8,401 nucleotides of DNA from an uncultured bacterium (lineage in GTDB: Bacteria > Actinomycetota > Coriobacteriia > Coriobacteriales > Coriobacteriaceae). The notes below the pieces were generated by a model, which was not told the DNA's origin, did not search any database, and saw nothing but the letters and a program-made list of their open reading frames with translations. A program made the translations under genes and the position numbers. Where the stretch lies: contig CAJMSL010000087.1 in NCBI GenBank assembly GCA_905216045.1, positions 1 through 8,401 on the forward strand. The letters run 5' to 3'. Shown piece after piece: positions 1 through 8,043 of the stretch; the stretch's first letter is position 1; every line of letters begins with the position of its first letter.

Positions 1-2023
<2,023 letters not shown>

Positions 2024-2027
2024 GATA

Positions 2028-2037
2028 CTCCCCTTCC
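2028..2037 (-). promoter_or_regulatory. ppdK ribosome binding site
   Basis: The minus strand reads GGAAGGGGAG, then TATC, then the GTG start. The strong purine tract at short spacing fixes the non-ATG start at 2023. An ATG at 2039-2037 is out of frame and is not used. Confidence 0.75.
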
Positions 2038-2054
2038 ATGCGCTTACGCGCACG
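2037..2054 (-). promoter_or_regulatory. Stem-loop with GTAA tetraloop abutting the ppdK ribosome binding site
   Basis: The minus strand reads TGCGC-GTAA-GCGCA at 2052-2039. This is a perfect 5-bp stem closing a GNRA-type loop. It can be extended outward by a G.U pair (2053/2038) and a C-G pair (2054/2037), reaching the first base of the purine tract used for ribosome binding. The same 14 bases occur upstream of ppsR at 3166-3153. A role in mRNA processing, stability or translation control is inference only. Confidence 0.5.
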
Positions 2055-2070
2055 ACCGTGGTAACGAATC

Positions 2071-2089
2071 GACCCGCCGGATGCGGGCC
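2071..2089 (-). promoter_or_regulatory. Stem-loop near the predicted 5' end of the ppdK leader
   Basis: The minus strand reads GGCCCGC-ATCCG-GCGGGTC: a 7-bp stem (one G.U pair) with a 5-base loop. No T-tract follows, so it is not a canonical intrinsic terminator. If transcription starts near 2091, as the TATAGT box suggests, this hairpin begins at about the third transcribed base, a position known in other bacteria to protect mRNA from 5'-end-dependent decay. That role is inferred. Confidence 0.45.
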
Positions 2090-2097
2090 GTGAGGGA

Positions 2098-2126
2098 ACT
2101 ATACGGCCGGATTTGAACGGGCTTGA
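2098..2126 (-). promoter_or_regulatory. Candidate ppdK promoter (good -10, poor -35)
   Basis: TATAGT at 2103-2098 matches five of six bases of the sigma-70-type -10 consensus and would place a start near 2091, giving a leader of about 68 bases. Seventeen bases upstream is TCAAGC (2126-2121), which is a poor -35. A weak -35 with repeated motifs further upstream (GGTAAA at 2145-2182) would fit activator dependence, but this is speculative. A second candidate is TTGATA plus a 17-base spacer and TATCGC, starting near 2259, with a better -35 and a poor -10. Confidence 0.3.
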
Positions 2127-2144
2127 GCAGAGGATACGCGGTTT

Positions 2145-2192
2145 GGTAAACGTGCTAAAACTGGCGGTAAACGGTAGGTAAAGTTGGTTACC
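2145..2192. repeat. Three GGTAAA direct repeats in the ppsR-ppdK gap, spaced 21 and 11 bases, plus GGTTACC
   Basis: On the plus strand GGTAAACG occurs exactly at 2145-2152 and 2166-2173, and GGTAAAGT follows at 2177-2184. The starts are 21 and 11 bases apart, about two turns and one turn of the helix, so all three face the same side of the DNA. GGTTACC, a near-palindrome, follows at 2186-2192. The cluster lies about 54 to 91 bases upstream of the predicted ppdK start site, in AT-rich DNA. It could be an operator or activator site; the protein is unknown. Confidence 0.35.
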
Positions 2193-2272
2193 TTATGAAG
2201 ATACCACTACAATAAAAAAGCAGGTCAGATGCGATATTTTTGCTAAATCGCTTTATCAAAATGCTACTACTA

Positions 2273-3139
2273 TTAGGCGCGGCGGGTGGCTCGGCGGGCG
2301 CGAGCTTCTTGGATTTCCTCCAAGTGGCTAATGATCTCGGCAGCGCTTTCCTCGATGGCCTTGCCGTCGGTACGCACCACAAAGCAGCCTAGGCGCTTCA
2401 TGAGGGCACGAGCTTCCTCGAGCTCGCTGCGCACGCTCTCGGGCTCGGCATAGGAGCCGGCAACGGCACGGGCGTAGTCATCGCCCAAGCGGCTATCGCG
2501 AATCTCGGAAATAACGTCGACGGTCGAAATCAGGCCAAACAAACGCATCGGGTCGACCTCGTAAATTGACTTGGGCGGCTCCATGCCATGGGCCAACGGA
2601 ACATTGGCAACCTTGTAACCTTGAAAGGCCAAAAACATCGACAGCGGCGTCTTGGACGTGCGCGATACGCCCAGCAGCACGATATCGGCACCCGATAGAT
2701 CGTCGCAGCCGCGCCCGTCATCGTGCTCAACGAAATACTCCATGGCCTCGATACGATGGAAATAGCGGTCATCGGTCCTGTGAATCACGCCCGCGACGCC
2801 CTTGGGCGGTACACCGATGAGCGACGACAGCACGGCGAGCGTCGGGCCGATCAGGTCGACCGAGCGAATATGCAGCATGCCCAGGTAATCGAGCACACGA
2901 GCACGTAGCGCCGGGTCGACGATGGTATGGAACACGGCGATATCGCGATGGTCGGCATCGACGCGCGGCCCCACAAATGACTTGACCTGCTCCACAGAAG
3001 TCACCTTAGGCAGGCGCAAAACACAAAAAGCCCCTTCATCAAATTGCCCGGACGCCGCAAGCACCACCTCACAAGCGGTATCACCGAGCGAGTCGGAGAT
3101 AACGATAACGGTGGGACGAGCGGTGACCGGGCAATCCAT
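2273..3139 (-). CDS. ppsR: Pyruvate, phosphate dikinase regulatory protein (DUF299 kinase/pyrophosphorylase)
   Basis: A bifunctional switch enzyme of the PPDK/PEP-synthase regulatory family. It inactivates its dikinase by ADP-dependent phosphorylation of a threonine near the catalytic histidine, and reactivates it by Pi-dependent dephosphorylation that releases PPi. The 288-residue protein is slightly longer than the usual 265-280. It starts with the typical TVIVISDSLGDTACEVV (about 10-26). It shows YFHRIEAMEYFVEHDDGR (126-143) and the P-loop-like GVSRTSKTPLSMFLA (157-171), followed by YKVANVPLA and the conserved P-[IM]-RLFGL region. Its last residues are basic (RARRATRRA). The ATG at 3139 has AGGAG at 3150-3146. 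The gene follows glyS after 34 bases and precedes ppdK, so PpdK rather than PEP synthase is the likely target. The symbol ppsR is the common family name; PDRP or yqfL are equivalents. Confidence 0.94.
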   Translation of the reverse strand: MDCPVTARPTVIVISDSLGDTACEVVLAASGQFDEGAFCVLRLPKVTSVEQVKSFVGPRVDADHRDIAVFHTIVDPALRARVLDYLGMLHIRSVDLIGPTLAVLSSLIGVPPKGVAGVIHRTDDRYFHRIEAMEYFVEHDDGRGCDDLSGADIVLLGVSRTSKTPLSMFLAFQGYKVANVPLAHGMEPPKSIYEVDPMRLFGLISTVDVISEIRDSRLGDDYARAVAGSYAEPESVRSELEEARALMKRLGCFVVRTDGKAIEESAAEIISHLEEIQEARARRATRRA

Positions 3140-3152
3140 GCGGGGCTCCTTT

Positions 3153-3166
3153 TGCGCTTACGCGCA
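3153..3166 (-). promoter_or_regulatory. Stem-loop with GTAA tetraloop in the glyS-ppsR gap
   Basis: The minus strand reads TGCGC-GTAA-GCGCA, a perfect 5-bp inverted repeat around a GNRA-type loop. Three A residues then lead straight into the ppsR ribosome site AGGAG (3150-3146). It is identical over 14 bases to the element upstream of ppdK (2052-2039). In both places it sits a few bases before the Shine-Dalgarno sequence, about 15-30 bases from the start codon. Function unknown. Confidence 0.5.
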
Positions 3167-3173
3167 GGCTGGC

Positions 3174-5208
3174 TTACTTTTTGCGGGCAAGCTCACCGAT
3201 GTTGGCAATGCCGGAGAAAACGGCCTCGAAGCGGTTGAGCAGCTTAAGGCGATTATCGCGGAGCTGCTCGTCCTTGTCCATGACCATGACCTCGTCGAAG
3301 AAGCGGTCGATGGGGGCGCGCAGGGCGGCAAGGGCGACAAATGCGGCCGGGTAATCCTCGGCAGCAAGGGTGGCGTCGACAGCGGTCTGAGCAGCCTCGG
3401 AGGCTTCGGCAAGCGCGAGCTCGACCTCGCCCATCAGGGCGCGGTCGTACTCCGCGCCCAGCTCGGGCTTGGAGATGTGCGCGGCGCGGGCATAGGCGGT
3501 CGCCAGGTTATCGAACGTCTCAGCGTCGTTCTTGCGGGCCTCGTCGAGGGCGGCGCAGCGGGCGAAGAAGACGGACGGGGCGATGATGTGCACCGCGGAG
3601 ACGGCGGCAACGGTATCGGCCGGGATCTTTTCGTCGCGGGCCATGCTCACCAGACGGCCGTGGAAGAAGTCGCGAACCTGCTGAGCGACCTCGGCGGCGT
3701 CGAACTCGATACCCTGCTCGCTATAGAGCTCAAGGGCAAAGTCGATAAGCGACGTGGGGTCGCTCGGCAGGCGGTCGCGCAGGCTCGCCAATGGCAAAGA
3801 TACCGGCGATGGTATCGAGCTTGTCGGCGCAGGCCACGATGCAGCCAGCGGTGCCCTCGGGCAGCTCGTCACCGGCAAAGCGGGGACGATAATGATCGCG
3901 AATGGCGTGGGCGACCTCGTCGTTCTCCCCCATCGCGGTGGCGTAGTAACCGCCCATCACGCCCTGCTGGCTCGTGAACTCGACGACGGCGTTGGATACC
4001 AAGTCGGCCTTGCACAGGTGCGCGGCGCGAGCGGCATCGGCGGCCAGGTGGGCGCCCAGATGGGCCTCGCGAGCGATGGCAAGCGCGAGTTGCTCAATGC
4101 GCTCGGACTTGGCGAGCACGCTGCCGAGCTTCTCCTGGAAGGCGACCTTGGCCAGACGCTCGCGGAACTCGTCGAGGGAGATCTTCAGGTCCTCCTCGTA
4201 GAAGAACTTGGCATCGTCCAGACGGGCACGCACACCGCGCTCGTTGCCGTCGATCACGAGCTCGGCGTTCTCGGGCTTGCTGTAGGAGACGACCACGAAC
4301 TCACGCGTGAGCGTGCCCGCGCCGGCATAGATCGGGAAGTAGCGCTGGTTGGTGAGCATGGACTCGCAGATGATCTCGTGCGGGACCTTGAGGAACTCCT
4401 CATCGAAGGTACCGACGAGCACCGTCGGCCACTCGCAGAGGTTGATGACCTCCTCAAAGACCTTCTTGGGCGTATCGACATGGCAGCCGGGACGGGCAGC
4501 CTCGACCTCGGCGATACCGGCAAGGATGACCTCACGACGACGCTCGGCAGAAAGCACACCGGCGTCCTCGAGCACCTGCTCGTAAACAGCGGGGCTGGCA
4601 ACCACATAGTCGCCAGGGCCAAGTACGCGATGACCGCGCGTGGTGTTGCCGCTCGTCACGTCGGCAAACGACACGGGCACAACATCCTCGCCCAAAAGGC
4701 AGCAGATCCAGCGGACCGGACGAACAAAGGTCGCATGCTCGTGACCCCAGCGCTGGCTGCGGTAGTTGGGCCACTGCAGGCCGGCGATGGTCTTCTCGCA
4801 CAGAGCGGTCAGAATCGGCGTAGCCGGTGCGGAAGGAATGTTCTTCTCGGCGAACACATACTCGCGACCGTCAGTGTCCTCGCGACGGACCAGGTCCTCG
4901 GCAGCCACACCGCACTTGCGGGCAAAGCCCTGGGCGGCCTTGGTGGCGTTACCGTCAGCGTCGAAGGCAATGTTGGCCGCGGGGCCACGCTTGACCTCGT
5001 GAACCTCATCGGTCGCGGTGGCGACGTTGGCAACGAGTGCAGCCAGACGACGCGGGCTCGAGATCACGCGGACCTCGCCGTGGGCCAGACCGGCCTCATC
5101 GAGACCCTTGGCGATCATGGTGCCAAGCTGCTTGACGGCATTGTTCAGCGGCGCGGAGGGCATTTCCTCCGTACCGATCTCAAACAGGAAATCCTTAGCG
5201 TCTGCCAT
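3174..5208 (-). pseudogene. glyS: Glycyl-tRNA synthetase beta subunit, interrupted by an internal deletion/frameshift
   Basis: The beta subunit binds tRNA-Gly and partners GlyQ in the alpha2-beta2 synthetase. From ATG 5208 (GAGGTGG just upstream, inside the glyQ end) the frame is collinear with the family for 475 residues. It shows FLFEIGTEEMP at the N-terminus, FVRPVRW, HEIICESMLTNQRYFP, RARLDDAKFFYEEDL, FQEKLGS, QGVMGGYYA and CADKLDTIAGIFAIGE. After Glu475 (codon 3786-3784) it runs out of frame for 17 codons to a TGA. The remaining 202 codons continue in another frame from about 3782 (LRDRLPSDPTSLIDFALELYSEQG) to the TAA at 3176-3174, ending with VMVMDKDEQLRDNRL. Between the halves the expected block resembling DPFALRRAA is absent, so this is a deletion of about 55-65 bases (size = 3n+2), not a simple slip. 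An intact gene would be about 697 residues. A real lesion or an assembly error are both possible. Confidence 0.9.
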
Positions 5209-5219
5209 GGCTTACGCCA
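5208..5219 (-). promoter_or_regulatory. Small GTAA-loop hairpin across the glyQ stop and glyS start
   Basis: The minus strand reads TGGC-GTAA-GCCA: a 4-bp perfect stem whose loop contains the glyQ stop codon TAA (5214-5212) and whose 3' arm ends in the A of the glyS ATG. The 5' arm overlaps the glyS ribosome site GAGGTGG. Ribosomes finishing glyQ would open it, which would suit translational coupling of the two subunits; that is inference, and a 4-bp stem alone is weak evidence. Confidence 0.35.
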
Positions 5220-6123
5220 CCTCGCCTTCCTGATCGGCATTCTCGTTGACTCCGGCGACCTCGGCCATATAGGCCTCGCAGCACGCCTTGGCGACGGCGC
5301 GGACGCGCAGGATGTAGTTGGCACGCTCGACTGCGGACAAGGCGCCGCGGGCATCGAGCAGATTGAAAGCGTGGCTGCACTTCATGACACAGTCGTACGC
5401 CGGCAGCGGCAGCTTGCGCTCCAGACAGGAGTGGCACTCGGCCTCGTAGTCGTCAAACTTCTGACGCATCATCTCGACGTTGGCGACCTCAAAGTTGTAG
5501 GCGCTGAACTCGCGCTCGTTCTCGAGGAACACGTCGCCATAGGTCATGGGCGTGCCGTCGGGCAGGTAGCTCCACACCAAGTCGTAGACGGAATTGACGC
5601 CCTGCGCATACATGGCGATGCGCTCCAGGCCATAGGTGATCTCGACGGGCACGGGGTCGACCTCGATACCGCCCACCTGCTGGAAGTACGTAAACTGCGT
5701 GACCTCCATGCCATTGAGCCAGACCTCCCAGCCAAGGCCCCAGGCGCCGAGCGTCGGGCTCTCCCAGTCGTCCTCGACAAAGCGGACGTCATGGTCGTTG
5801 GGGTCCAGACCGATAGCGGCAAGAGACCCCAGGTAAAGCTCCTGGGCGTTGACCGGAGAGGGCTTGATGAGCACCTGGAACTGATAGTAGTGCTGCATGC
5901 GGTTGGGGTTCTCGCCGTAGCGGCCGTCGGCGGGACGGCGGCAAGGCTGCGCATAGCAGGTGCGCCACTCGGCGGGACCGAGCGAGCGCAGCGTGGTCGC
6001 GGTATGGAAGGTACCGGCACCGACCTCAGAGTCATAGGGCTGCATAATGACGCAGCCCTGCTCGCCCCAGTACTGCTGGAGACGCAAGATGATGTCTTGG
6101 AAGGAAAGCGATGAAGCGTTCAT
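5212..6123 (-). CDS. glyQ: Glycyl-tRNA synthetase alpha subunit
   Basis: The class II catalytic subunit of the alpha2-beta2 glycyl-tRNA synthetase; it makes glycyl-adenylate and charges tRNA-Gly together with GlyS in the cytosol. The 303-residue protein matches the family length (about 290-310). It begins with SFQDIILRLQQYWGEQGCVIMQPYD (about 7-31), then shows CYAQPCRRPADGRYGENPNR (56-75, the motif 2 region), QHYYQFQVLIKPSP (77-90), FVEDDWESPTLGAWGLGWEVW (115-135) and EITYGLERIAMY (161-172, motif 3). The C-terminus is variable and acidic. The ATG at 6123 has GAGGGG at 6140-6135, a rather long spacing of 11 bases; AGAGG one base before the ATG is too close. glyS follows three bases after the stop. 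The gene looks intact, which makes the broken glyS next to it more notable. Confidence 0.97.
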   Translation of the reverse strand: MNASSLSFQDIILRLQQYWGEQGCVIMQPYDSEVGAGTFHTATTLRSLGPAEWRTCYAQPCRRPADGRYGENPNRMQHYYQFQVLIKPSPVNAQELYLGSLAAIGLDPNDHDVRFVEDDWESPTLGAWGLGWEVWLNGMEVTQFTYFQQVGGIEVDPVPVEITYGLERIAMYAQGVNSVYDLVWSYLPDGTPMTYGDVFLENEREFSAYNFEVANVEMMRQKFDDYEAECHSCLERKLPLPAYDCVMKCSHAFNLLDARGALSAVERANYILRVRAVAKACCEAYMAEVAGVNENADQEGEVA

Positions 6124-6182
6124 GCCTCTAATATCCCCTCGTCGAAACGATTACACGGTTAGGTACTGTACTATAGCGGTTT
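6124..6182 (-). promoter_or_regulatory. lepB-glyQ gap with possible glyQ promoter
   Basis: This 59-base gap contains TATAGT at 6175-6170 and TGTAAT at 6155-6150 as possible -10 boxes, but neither has a recognisable -35 at the right distance. It also carries TAGTACAGTACCTA (6173-6160), built on a GTAC-A-GTAC palindrome, and a small TCGT-TTCG-ACGA hairpin (6150-6139) touching the glyQ ribosome site. The gap is too short for a glycine T-box leader. No terminator for lepB was seen, so glyQ may also be read from upstream. Confidence 0.3.
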
Positions 6183-6746
6183 TTAGTCGATAGCGCCGAT
6201 GCGGTTGAGCGGCCAGTAGCGCACAAGCGCCACAGCGATCAAATCAGAGCGATCGACGGGACCAAAGTAGCGTGAGTCGGCAGAGTTTTCGCGGTTGTCG
6301 CCCATCACCCACACGCACCCGTCGGGAACGGTGTAGGGATAGCTTACCTGAGCGCCGGGCGCTTGGACCGAAAGTGGCCAGCTCATGCCCGTCGTATAGT
6401 CCTCGTCGAGCGCTTGGCCGTCAACGACCACCTTGCCATCCTGCAGGTCGACCGTCTGGCCGGCCGTGGCAATAACACGCTTGACAAGAACATCATGCTC
6501 GGAGGTGCCATCGGGGTTGTGAAACACCACGATATCACCCTGCTTGACGGGCTGACCGAGCTCGAGGCTCACCTTTTGTGCCAGGATCTGGTCGCCAATC
6601 TCGATCGTGGACTCCATGGAGCCGGTGGGCACCACAAAGGGCTCGACCACAAACGAGCGAATCAAGAAGGTGGCCACGAGCGCGATCGCGATGACCGCGA
6701 TCCACTCAAAAGCGCCCCTCAACGCGGAATGCTGCGATGGAACCAT
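6183..6746 (-). CDS. lepB: Signal peptidase I
   Basis: A membrane-bound serine/lysine endopeptidase that removes signal peptides from exported preproteins on the outer face of the membrane. Numbered from the ATG at 6746, a single N-terminal membrane segment spans about residues 15-30. The catalytic Ser43 lies in VPTGSMEST, the general base Lys89 in VLVKRVIA, and GDNRENSADSR at 149-159 is the conserved box E. At 187 residues it is a short, single-span Gram-positive-type enzyme. A GTG at 6752 would add two residues and overlap the trmD stop. The ATG is preferred because GAGGAG (6757-6752) lies five bases upstream of it, whereas it directly abuts or overlaps the GTG. The gap to the trmD stop is two bases, so translational coupling is likely. 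Confidence 0.95.
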   Translation of the reverse strand: MVPSQHSALRGAFEWIAVIAIALVATFLIRSFVVEPFVVPTGSMESTIEIGDQILAQKVSLELGQPVKQGDIVVFHNPDGTSEHDVLVKRVIATAGQTVDLQDGKVVVDGQALDEDYTTGMSWPLSVQAPGAQVSYPYTVPDGCVWVMGDNRENSADSRYFGPVDRSDLIAVALVRYWPLNRIGAID

Positions 6747-6748
6747 TC

Positions 6749-7507
6749 TCACTCCTCGCTCTGCGAATACGCAGCGTCCAAAATCTCCTGCGCGTAAGCG
6801 CGCTCCTGGGGCGTAAGGCGCGCCGTCTCGATCAGATCGGGACGCCAGCGGCAGGTGCGCTCGATGGCGTTCTTGCGACGCCAGGCATCGACCTTGGCAT
6901 GATCGCCACTCACGAGCACCGGCGGCACGCCCTCGCCGTTGAACTCGGCAGGACGGGTGTACTGCGCGTACTCGAGCAGTCCTCCGTCCTCGGCGGTCGA
7001 GAACGACTCGTCGACGTTGCTCATCTCGTCGCCCAGGGCGCCGGGAATCAGGCGTACGACGGCATCGGCAACGACCATAGCGGGAAGCTCGCCGCCCGTA
7101 AGCACGTAGTCGCCGATCGACAGACGCTCATCGGCATACGCATACGCGCGCTCGTCGACGCCCTCGTAGCGACTGCACACAAACAGCAGGCGCTCACTTT
7201 TGAGCAGGCGCTCGGCCACATGCTGCGTAAAGGGCTCGCCACAGGGGGTAAAGAACACCACAGTGGGCTTGGGACCCTCTGCGCTAATGGCCTCGATGGC
7301 CTCGGCGATAGGCTCGACCTTCATGAGCATGCCCTGCCCGCCGCCGTACGGCTCGTCATCGACGGTACGATGGCGGTCGTGCGTCCAGTCGCGCAGGTTA
7401 TACGCCTTAAAATCAAAAAGGCCGGCCTTGCGGGCGCGGCCCAAGATCGATGTGGACATGACGGGCTCAAACATCTCGGGAAAGACCGAAAGGGTCTCGA
7501 TCAGCAT
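6749..7507 (-). CDS. trmD: tRNA (guanine37-N1)-methyltransferase
   Basis: Methylates N1 of G37 next to the anticodon of tRNAs reading CUN, CCN and CGG codons, using S-adenosylmethionine, and so prevents +1 frameshifting. The 252-residue protein is of family length. It shows LSVFPEMFEP (6-15), DDEPYGGGQGM (50-60), SRYEGVDER (112-120) and IGDYVLTGGELPAMVVADAVVRLIPG (131-156), the SPOUT trefoil-knot region, then GLLEYAQYTRP and PPVLVSGDHAKVDAWR. Before the conserved Ser-Phe (168-169) the residue is Glu167, where E. coli TrmD has the catalytic Asp169. Asp166 is adjacent, and the stretch to GLLEY looks about four residues longer than in many homologues. My recollection is that a Glu occurs here in some Firmicutes too. 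The ATG at 7507 has GGAGG a few bases upstream; the gap to rimM is ten bases. Confidence 0.97.
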   Translation of the reverse strand: MLIETLSVFPEMFEPVMSTSILGRARKAGLFDFKAYNLRDWTHDRHRTVDDEPYGGGQGMLMKVEPIAEAIEAISAEGPKPTVVFFTPCGEPFTQHVAERLLKSERLLFVCSRYEGVDERAYAYADERLSIGDYVLTGGELPAMVVADAVVRLIPGALGDEMSNVDESFSTAEDGGLLEYAQYTRPAEFNGEGVPPVLVSGDHAKVDAWRRKNAIERTCRWRPDLIETARLTPQERAYAQEILDAAYSQSEE

Positions 7508-7517
7508 GTTGTCCTCC

Positions 7518-8039
7518 CTACTTGTCCATATCGATCAGGCCGTCCATAACGTGGACGGAAATTGTTCCTGTGTCGGGAAGATCGAGCACGACCTGCTCGA
7601 TCACGGGAATCAGCACCTCGCCGTACCGATCACCCTCGACAACCCAAACATCGTTGGCGGGCGTCGACATGATCTCGACGATCGTACCGAGCGAACCGAA
7701 GCGCTCGTCGACCACCTCGCGACCCATCAGGTCGGTATAGGCAGCGTCGAGCGGATCGAGCTCAAAGTCGTCACGATTTGCCAGCACGTAGCATCCCGTG
7801 ATGCCCTCGGCGGCCGTCAAGTCGTCAATGCCCTCAAACGAGACCAGATCGCCATCGCCCGTATCGGTGACGGACACGACCGTGCAAAAGCGGTCGCGCT
7901 TGAGCGCCGGCGGCGTCAGGGCGACGCGCATACCCGGCTCTAATACAGAAGGAAGCCCCCGCAGCGGCTGCGCGAGGACCTCCCCCTTCCTTCCGTGCGG
8001 CTTGACCACACGGGCGATGTTTTTGTACTGGGACCTCAA
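7518..8039 (-). CDS. rimM: 16S rRNA processing/maturation protein RimM
   Basis: A ribosome maturation factor that binds ribosomal protein S19 and helps assemble the head of the 30S subunit. The 173-residue protein has the typical N-terminal beta-barrel signature NIARVVKPHGRKGEV (7-21). It ends with a PRC-barrel domain from about residue 90, including the DLMGREVVDERFGSLGTIVEI and EVLIPVIEQVV segments and the usual terminal GLID. The only usable start in this frame is a TTG at 8039, because an in-frame TAG lies about 24 bases upstream and no ATG or GTG precedes the conserved motif. Its ribosome site is weak (AGGA only two bases away, or AGAGG about 14 bases away). With only four bases to the khpA stop, translation may rely on coupling. 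Confidence 0.95.
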   Translation of the reverse strand: MRSQYKNIARVVKPHGRKGEVLAQPLRGLPSVLEPGMRVALTPPALKRDRFCTVVSVTDTGDGDLVSFEGIDDLTAAEGITGCYVLANRDDFELDPLDAAYTDLMGREVVDERFGSLGTIVEIMSTPANDVWVVEGDRYGEVLIPVIEQVVLDLPDTGTISVHVMDGLIDMDK

Positions 8040-8043
8040 GGTC

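Larger units (their letters stand above)
2024..2272. other. AT-rich ppsR-ppdK intergenic region
   Basis: This is the only long non-coding stretch in the window (249 bases). Its upstream half (about 2161-2272) is clearly more AT-rich than the surrounding GC-rich coding DNA. It holds the candidate promoter, the GGTAAA repeats and two leader hairpins. I saw no convincing intrinsic terminator for ppsR: a T-run at about 2220-2215 on the minus strand lacks a good stem directly before it, and the GCGAT/ATCGC pairing upstream is short with an 11-base loop. Reading through from ppsR into ppdK therefore remains possible. No small coding frame with a plausible ribosome site was found. Confidence 0.6.

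Noticed and set aside
2205..2262. Intrinsic terminator after ppsR
   Set aside because: The T-run at about 2220-2215 is not preceded by a strong stem; the nearest pairing (GCGAT/ATCGC) is 5 bp, has an 11-base loop and sits about 14 bases too far upstream.
2188..2382. Minus-strand 64-codon frame overlapping the ppsR end and the gap
   Set aside because: Most of it is an out-of-frame reading of ppsR; it has no family signature, and the tail is AT-rich non-coding sequence.
3730..3878. Programmed frameshift in glyS
   Set aside because: A frameshift alone would not supply the missing conserved block after GIFAIGE. There is no slippery sequence, and GlyRS beta is not known to use frameshifting.
2922..3977. 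Plus-strand open frame of 351 codons across ppsR and the glyS 3' part
   Set aside because: It spans the boundary of two real minus-strand genes, and its composition changes where the underlying genes change. It has no domain support.
3754..6114. Plus-strand open frame of 786 codons opposite glyS and glyQ
   Set aside because: It lies entirely antisense to well-recognised genes and is explained by GC-rich codon bias leaving one antisense frame without stops. The protein is low-complexity (Gly/Leu/Val/Asp/His) with no recognisable domain, and no promoter or ribosome site was seen.
6124..6182. Glycine T-box leader before glyQ
   Set aside because: The gap is only 59 bases and lacks a T-box sequence and terminator; a T-box leader needs far more room.
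6183..6752. lepB start at the GTG overlapping the trmD stop
   Set aside because: The ribosome site GAGGAG would directly abut or overlap this GTG, whereas it is ideally spaced for the ATG at 6746.
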